Assembly (NCBI RefSeq): GCF_964204865.1
Contig: NC_135262.1
Coordinates: 9,052,001-9,116,000 of the forward strand
Direction: 5' to 3'
DNA from: Styela clava
Lineage: Eukaryota > Chordata > Ascidiacea > Stolidobranchia > Styelidae
Length of the DNA stretch: 64,000 nucleotides
A program made the position numbers and the translations under genes. Shown piece after piece: positions 58,801-64,000 of the stretch. The notes under the pieces are model-generated. The model was not told the origin of the DNA and ran no database searches. It worked only from the letters and a program-made list of their open reading frames with translations. The first letter of the stretch is position 1. The number at the start of each line of letters is the position of its first letter.

Positions 58801-61800
58801 AAAAACAAAATGCTAACTAACATACCACTGAAACAATGTAAAATGACAATTAAATTAATCTTTATGAATTGTAGACGACAGTATATACCGGTATGCTTAA
58901 AGATTAAAACTTCATTCACATCTAAAATTCTTATGACATAATTCATTCATTTTGCCTACCTTCCTGGCGATGTCAAAAATACCAATTGATACATCTTTAT
59001 GAGCATCATCAGCATGTTTTTTGGCTTCATCATAAGAAACAGACTTATTACTTGCCTTCAACATACTCAAATTATACAAAACCTGGAAAAAGTAAAAAAA
59101 AAGCATATTATAAATTGGATGACTCCAACCAATGATGTGAAGTGTCATGATCTGAAAAAATATTTTATAAAATAAGATGTTTGCCACCTCACAGCTGTCT
59201 TTCCTATGGACTAAGTGCTTCAAATATTACAGTAATAATAATTACTGCAACACTATAATTTTATACAGTTTCAACAGTTTTAATATCGATCATATGGTCT
59301 AGAACTGCTTCAAGTCATACGGCAATCAGCATTCACCCATGTCACATAATTTTATACGGTTTCAATAGCTATTTACCTTTCAACAAACGCCCACATCTTT
59401 GCTCAGGAATAGATTAATTTACTTTAGCCTTGCTTAAGGATGATTTAAAAAAAAAATAATATTAACACCAAGAGAAATATTTTGACCAAAAATTTTAATC
59501 TTTGACGACTAGGTACATGCTGGTATATATTACCATAATTTACCTGTCGAATATCCTGATTGCAGCCTTTAATTAATGCCTGTAGAGCAGGCGCTGGAAT
59601 TTTCAATCCTTCTTTGAAGCAAATACTCATCATAGCTCCTGTTATTTGTTCGACACGAGGTCGTTGGAATCGCAAATCAAAACAATGGTTTGTGAGCGAC
59701 CTCATTTTAGGGGAAGACCTTAAAACATTTTGATTGATAAAAATATGTATTAGAATATTTAATGATTTTTTAGAGATGACCTCATGTTTTAAGATCAAAA
59801 CAAGACTGTGAGCAAGCTCCACTGATAGTTAGGAAGCTACTAAGGGTTATTTCAATCATTTGATAGAGCGGAACCTCAATGAAACATTCTAGGGGAATAG
59901 TTTAATTGTCTTGCGTACTCGTATCTATGCAAACCTATTTATGGAAAATGAAATGATCGCAAGTTTGATAATAGTAGCGAGCATAAAAGGTACAATATGC
60001 CTATAATCCCCTGGACTGCACTGGCAGAACCCTAGGCTGCCTTGGAACCATGGTTGAAAACCACTGTTTAAGGTTTACAATTGTAATCATATATTGCTTA
60101 GTAGAATTACCAGGTAAAAACCAACTGACCTATCATTGCACATACAAATAATCGGCATCTTCGTAGTTTTTATTAATTGTATAACTTCTGCCATTCCACC
60201 TCTATCCTCATTACCGGCCATTCCATCAATTTCATCCATGATTAAAGCATTCCTTGTTCCACTTGCCGCTGTTTTCTTCTTCTCCTAAATAAGGAAAAAT
60301 TTAGTCTTGTAATTTTTTGTGAATAACTTTTCAACAAAACCAGTAAAATGATGTGTATTTTTATATGTCACTCTCTTTCAGTTCTGAACTGGGCATACAA
60401 AAAAAGCAATTCTAACCTCACTTCCAAACATGTTTGAAATGCTTGTATTATCCAACATTTGTGAGACTTCTTCTTTCAATGTTCGTTTACTTCTTGTATC
60501 GCTAGCGTTCATCTCAATAAACTCGAATCCTAATTCCTGCAAGAAAAAACAGAAAAAATTACATAAAATTCACAATTTGTAAAATATAAAATGCTCTTTT
60601 GCAATCTTCGTAACATTTTGTTCTAATTTAACATTTACAGTTAAAAGTTATCATATGATCACATTTGTAATAAACACAAAATCATTCTCCGATATCTTAA
60701 ATGGCCATTAAGAAAAGTAATGTCATCCAAATAATGTGTAACAGTAGAATTCTTCAGAAAATGTTTTTATCCCATAACAACCATAATAAGATAAACCAAT
60801 TGTTTGATCAAAATGCAGAGAACAAGAATCTGAATTGTCTTATACATAGCAATAGTTTATTATAAAAACGGAGAAAACTTGGAAATTGGGCAAAAGCTAC
60901 AAAGTGGTTTAAAAGGTAGCATGCCCAATGCTCACATACACAATTCTTATCGACCTCAACCATAAAAAGATAAACAAACAGAATACTGGGAAGAGCCGCA
61001 ATCTTAATGAGGTGGTCATCAAAAACGTGCTTCAAAACAATTCTGCAAAAAGAATAGAAAATCCAATTATCATACCTGACACACCAACGTAGCAGCAGTT
61101 GTTTTCCCGACACCCGGAGGACCAGATAGTAAAGCTGCTTTGAATCCCGCTCCTGTTGGGTCTCCTCCCCCACCCCACATATTAACTTTAGGCTTCGGCT
61201 TTGGTTTTGACCCATCTTGGTGCCGATTATTTTTTTGCCAATCCTGGAGCCACGCTTTCAGTTTTTCAACGTTGCTTTTTGCTCCTTGCTGTCCAATTAT
61301 CTGTTTCAAACCTTTGGGCTTGTATTTATCCACCCATAACAAATATTCAGCATTGGAATCTGACGATGCTACAAGTTTTTGGGAATCAGGAAGTGATGAT
61401 ATAGAACCTTGTGAGTCACTTCCTGGAGTCAAAGGTGACATTGAACTTTTAGATTTGGTTCTCGTTTTGGTGTCTTCGACAATAGGGGATGCCGTCGACT
61501 TATTTTCTGCTTCAGTCTTTTTTGGCGTGGCTTTCTTTTCTCTGTAAGAATACATATTATGATATAAACATCAGTCAATCCAAGGAAATGTACATTTCAA
61601 ATTACCCAGATATAACTATAGAAGTTTGAAAATTTATTTAGTCCTAAAAACTGCTTCTACATTTTTAATTATTAGATCATATTAGAATTTATGTATTCAG
61701 TATTGAGTATTTATGCCATTCACTCCAAACAAGTCTCTGCACAAGCAGCCACTGTTAGACAAGGAGTACTATAGTTTGAAGAAACCTTGATCTTTTCAGT

Positions 61801-64000
61801 TTGACCTAGCCAACCCAGTTTATTTAATCTGAGACTCCAACCATAGTATGCTACGAATCCCTTCTCAAGATATCCAATATCAAGAGGGAGCTAATTACGG
61901 CCCGCGAGCCAGATCCGGCCCACCAAAGTGTTTCATCCGGCCAACTTGTGTCTGCTGAAATTACAACTATTGTTTGTTCAAATATAAATTTCCATTGAAA
62001 ATATCGATGAAAGTGACATCATAATGACCCAGATTGTTACATTGTGATTCTTCTTATTATAGAAACAATAGCCTAGTAGCTGTTTTAAATAAACTTTCAT
62101 TTATAGTTTTTCATATTGAGTTTTGTGCCTCCGCCACAGTAACGATCATTATCCGTAACTGGCCCATATAAAAAGGTAATTGCTCGCTCCTGTCCTATAC
62201 GTTGGCCATTCTTACTTTTCAATTTTTGCATCTTCTGCCTTTTTTTGTTCTTCTTCATCAGCTTCTTTCTCCGCTGCAATTTCATACTTGCTTTTCTTTC
62301 CTGGTTTATTTTTGATTAATTCCAGAAGACCATCTTCATCAAGCTGTTTTGTTTTATGTTGTTCTGCCTGAATAAAAAAGATAATGCATAAAAGGTTAAC
62401 GTTATATTATAAATTTGTTACAACAACCCTATTATGCTTATGGAGTTTTTGAACCTTTTTTCAAATCTTTTTATGCAACTTATCAATACATTCGAAATTA
62501 CTATTTTCGATTATGAAATATCGAATACATTCGAAAATAAAATCAAGTAAAATAAGCTTATCTTAGTATATGAAAAATTTGTTTGAGATTCCCCTCGAAA
62601 ACGAAACACCGTGCTGACGACAAAAATGGCTATTATCCGGAATTATTCGAAAATTAGCCAAAATATTATTCGAATACTTCGATTCGCTTTGAACAACCCT
62701 GGTATGAATTCTATTAGTGAACTTGTTTATGGCATTATAAAGCAATAATTTCCAACCTTCATAAGAAAAAATCAAAACAAAAACAGCAACAGTGGTAACT
62801 GATGACAGAAGGTGGCTGTAGTTTTTTTTCATCACTTTGCAACGAAAATTACAAATGCACTATTATTTATACCTTTTTAAGCTAGTTTTTGTGAAATCAT
62901 TTTTGTAGCTACTGTAGGTATTATACCAAGAATCAAAACGGGTAACCCAAAAGTCTTGATGTTGCACCTGAAGTAAGATTTCAGCTCGTATTAATTCACA
63001 ACACAGATGGACAGACCACGATACATATCCTGATTGTCTGATTTATTTATAGCCATTTTCTAACTGAAATGAACTAATGATACAGTTAATGATACAGATA
63101 CACTTACTTTTTTGATTTTGGCTTCTCCTGGATCATCCCCAATAATTACATATGAAGTTCTTCCACTGACATTTCCAGTTACTTTTCCACCATATCGTTC
63201 TATTAATGATTTAGCGTCATCTCTTTCAAGTGATTCAAGAATGCCGGTAATGACGAATGTTAAGCCTTCTAAACAATTGTCTGCTCCCTGGATATTATAC
63301 GAGAGGAAATTCAAAAAACAAAAAAAAACACTTTTGTTCATAACTTAAATATTATAGATCACATGCCATCGTTTCCCCATCCCTATAGAATCGTGAGGTA
63401 CATGACATAATTTTGCTGTGCAGTGAATCTTAATCCTTGTGGAACGTAAGGTTACCAGTTATCATTCAATGTGTATGGAAATAGTTAACCAGGTATTATT
63501 TTCAGATTTATGGGCTTGAAAGTGGAGAAAGTCCTAACTATTCAGTGGTTAGGTGAAACAACCTGGGATGGAGAAATGTACAGCAATCTTCTCGTACATA
63601 ATATCGCCACGAGATTCAAACCTGTGATCCGTGGCGGGTGCACCTCTTATTACCCTGTGTGGGTTCGAATCCCATGCGAGGGATAGTTATGTGTGACCAT
63701 CAAGTCCATGCCTTAGAAAACAAATAACTAATCCAATACCCAACATGGACTGTTAACTGGACGAGAGGCTGTGATTCGCCATATGATTAAGTCATCCTCT
63801 CCCCTCTCCCCGTAAATCCTAATCAGAATTGCGATGGCAAGCATGTTTCTAATGCTTAATAAAATTAAAATCCAAAATGAACAGCTTACAAAAATCTAAA
63901 GTTAAGTTATTGTAATATGACTCAAGTATTAAATAGAATCAAGTTCTGAAGTATCACTTCAAATGTAACCTGTGGGATTTCCTTCGATCCTGGAGCTTTG
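55881..64000 (-). CDS. RFC1: replication factor C subunit 1, C-terminal 760 aa (5' end beyond window)
   Basis: Exons in - order: 64000-63970 (partial), 63287-63108, 62367-62216, 61541-61076, 60536-60417, 60284-60130, 59718-59544, 59082-58960, 58625-58499, 57832-57620, 57465-57372, 57160-56992, 56549-56444, 56348-56260, 55964-55881; all in frame. A BRCT domain ([35 protein letters not shown]) is followed by a basic linker and the RFC box ([15 protein letters not shown]). The AAA+ core has Walker [10 protein letters not shown], Walker [10 protein letters not shown] and sensor-1 IICMCNDR, then [13 protein letters not shown]. The RFC1 C-terminal domain ends in an acidic patch and a Lys-rich tail ([11 protein letters not shown]). 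RFC1 is the large subunit of the clamp loader that places PCNA on primer-template DNA in the nucleus. Missing here are the exons before SKEIPQ. Confidence 0.95.
60010..60075. mobile_element. hAT end fragment in an RFC1 intron
   Basis: Ends GGTTGAAAACCACTG, whose reverse complement CAGTGGTTTTCAACC is a hAT terminus, preceded by CTGGCAGAACCCTAGG. Only one end is visible. Confidence 0.5.
61890..61950. mobile_element. hAT fragment in an RFC1 intron
   Basis: Short GGCCCGCGAGCCAGATCCGG then GGCCCACC sequence, of the type found just inside hAT termini elsewhere in the window. No boundaries determinable. Confidence 0.4.
63505..63840. mobile_element. two SINE copies head-to-head in an RFC1 intron
   Basis: About 63505-63634 is a SINE 5' part on - (GATTCAAACCTG B-box complement preceded by CTCGTACATAATATCGCC). 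From about 63636 to 63840 a + copy begins, with B-box GGTTCGAATCCC, GGGATAGTTATGTGTGA and 3' end GTGATTCGCCATATGATTAA. The shared 5' halves are inverted relative to each other. Confidence 0.7.

Noticed and set aside
61140..61547. 135-aa frame on +
   Set aside because: Antisense shadow of the RFC1 exon encoding the RFC box and Walker A.
63640..63700. Possible tRNA gene (GGTTCGAATCC B-box)
   Set aside because: The surrounding sequence follows the SINE body, lacks a foldable cloverleaf by eye and matches other dispersed copies.

Overview
This window is metazoan nuclear DNA: AT-rich, with short-to-medium GT-AG introns, AATAAA poly(A) signals, and abundant short non-autonomous transposons and tRNA-derived SINEs. 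The gene set includes C2CD3, an axonemal dynein assembly factor, RFC1, an SLC22 transporter and a NOX2-clade oxidase. Intron size, SINE type and protein similarity to vertebrates suggest an invertebrate deuterostome, most likely an ascidian tunicate. That placement is inference; no species-diagnostic sequence was seen. All gene models were assembled by hand from splice sites and reading-frame continuity, and every multi-exon model closes in frame.

Layout. (1) 1-13.4 kb: two tandem copies of a secreted lipocalin gene and their 3' flanks. The first copy is 5'-truncated by the window edge and its downstream flank carries a three-deep nest of hAT elements. The second is complete (6 exons, 220 aa). 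(2) 15.1-37.4 kb (+): a complete 30-exon C2CD3 gene (2451 aa) with a 3.2-kb penultimate exon. Its introns hold a hAT remnant with transposase sequence, a foldback element, SINE pieces and MITEs. (3) 37.4-40.6 kb: transposon-rich spacer. (4) 46.1-40.6 kb (-): complete 11-exon SLC22 transporter (544 aa). (5) 46.1-50.3 kb: spacer with a 2 x 212 bp tandem duplication. (6) 50.3-52.0 kb (+): NOX2-like NADPH oxidase with an uninterrupted 580-codon reading frame. (7) 54.4-55.5 kb (+): DNAAF6/PIH1D3 (5 exons, 190 aa). (8) 64.0-55.9 kb (-): RFC1, lacking only its N-terminal exons, tail-to-tail with DNAAF6.

The genes do not form a pathway. C2CD3 (centriole distal end, ciliogenesis) and DNAAF6 (dynein arm preassembly) are both cilium genes, but they are separated by unrelated genes and their proximity is probably chance. 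No new multi-gene system was recognised. The strongest unusual signals are the nested hATs, the intronless NOX2-like gene, the GC-AG intron and RS-rich insertion in C2CD3, the lipocalin stop-codon difference, the duplicated lipocalin promoter modules, and a MITE whose inverted repeats carry a YY1-like motif.
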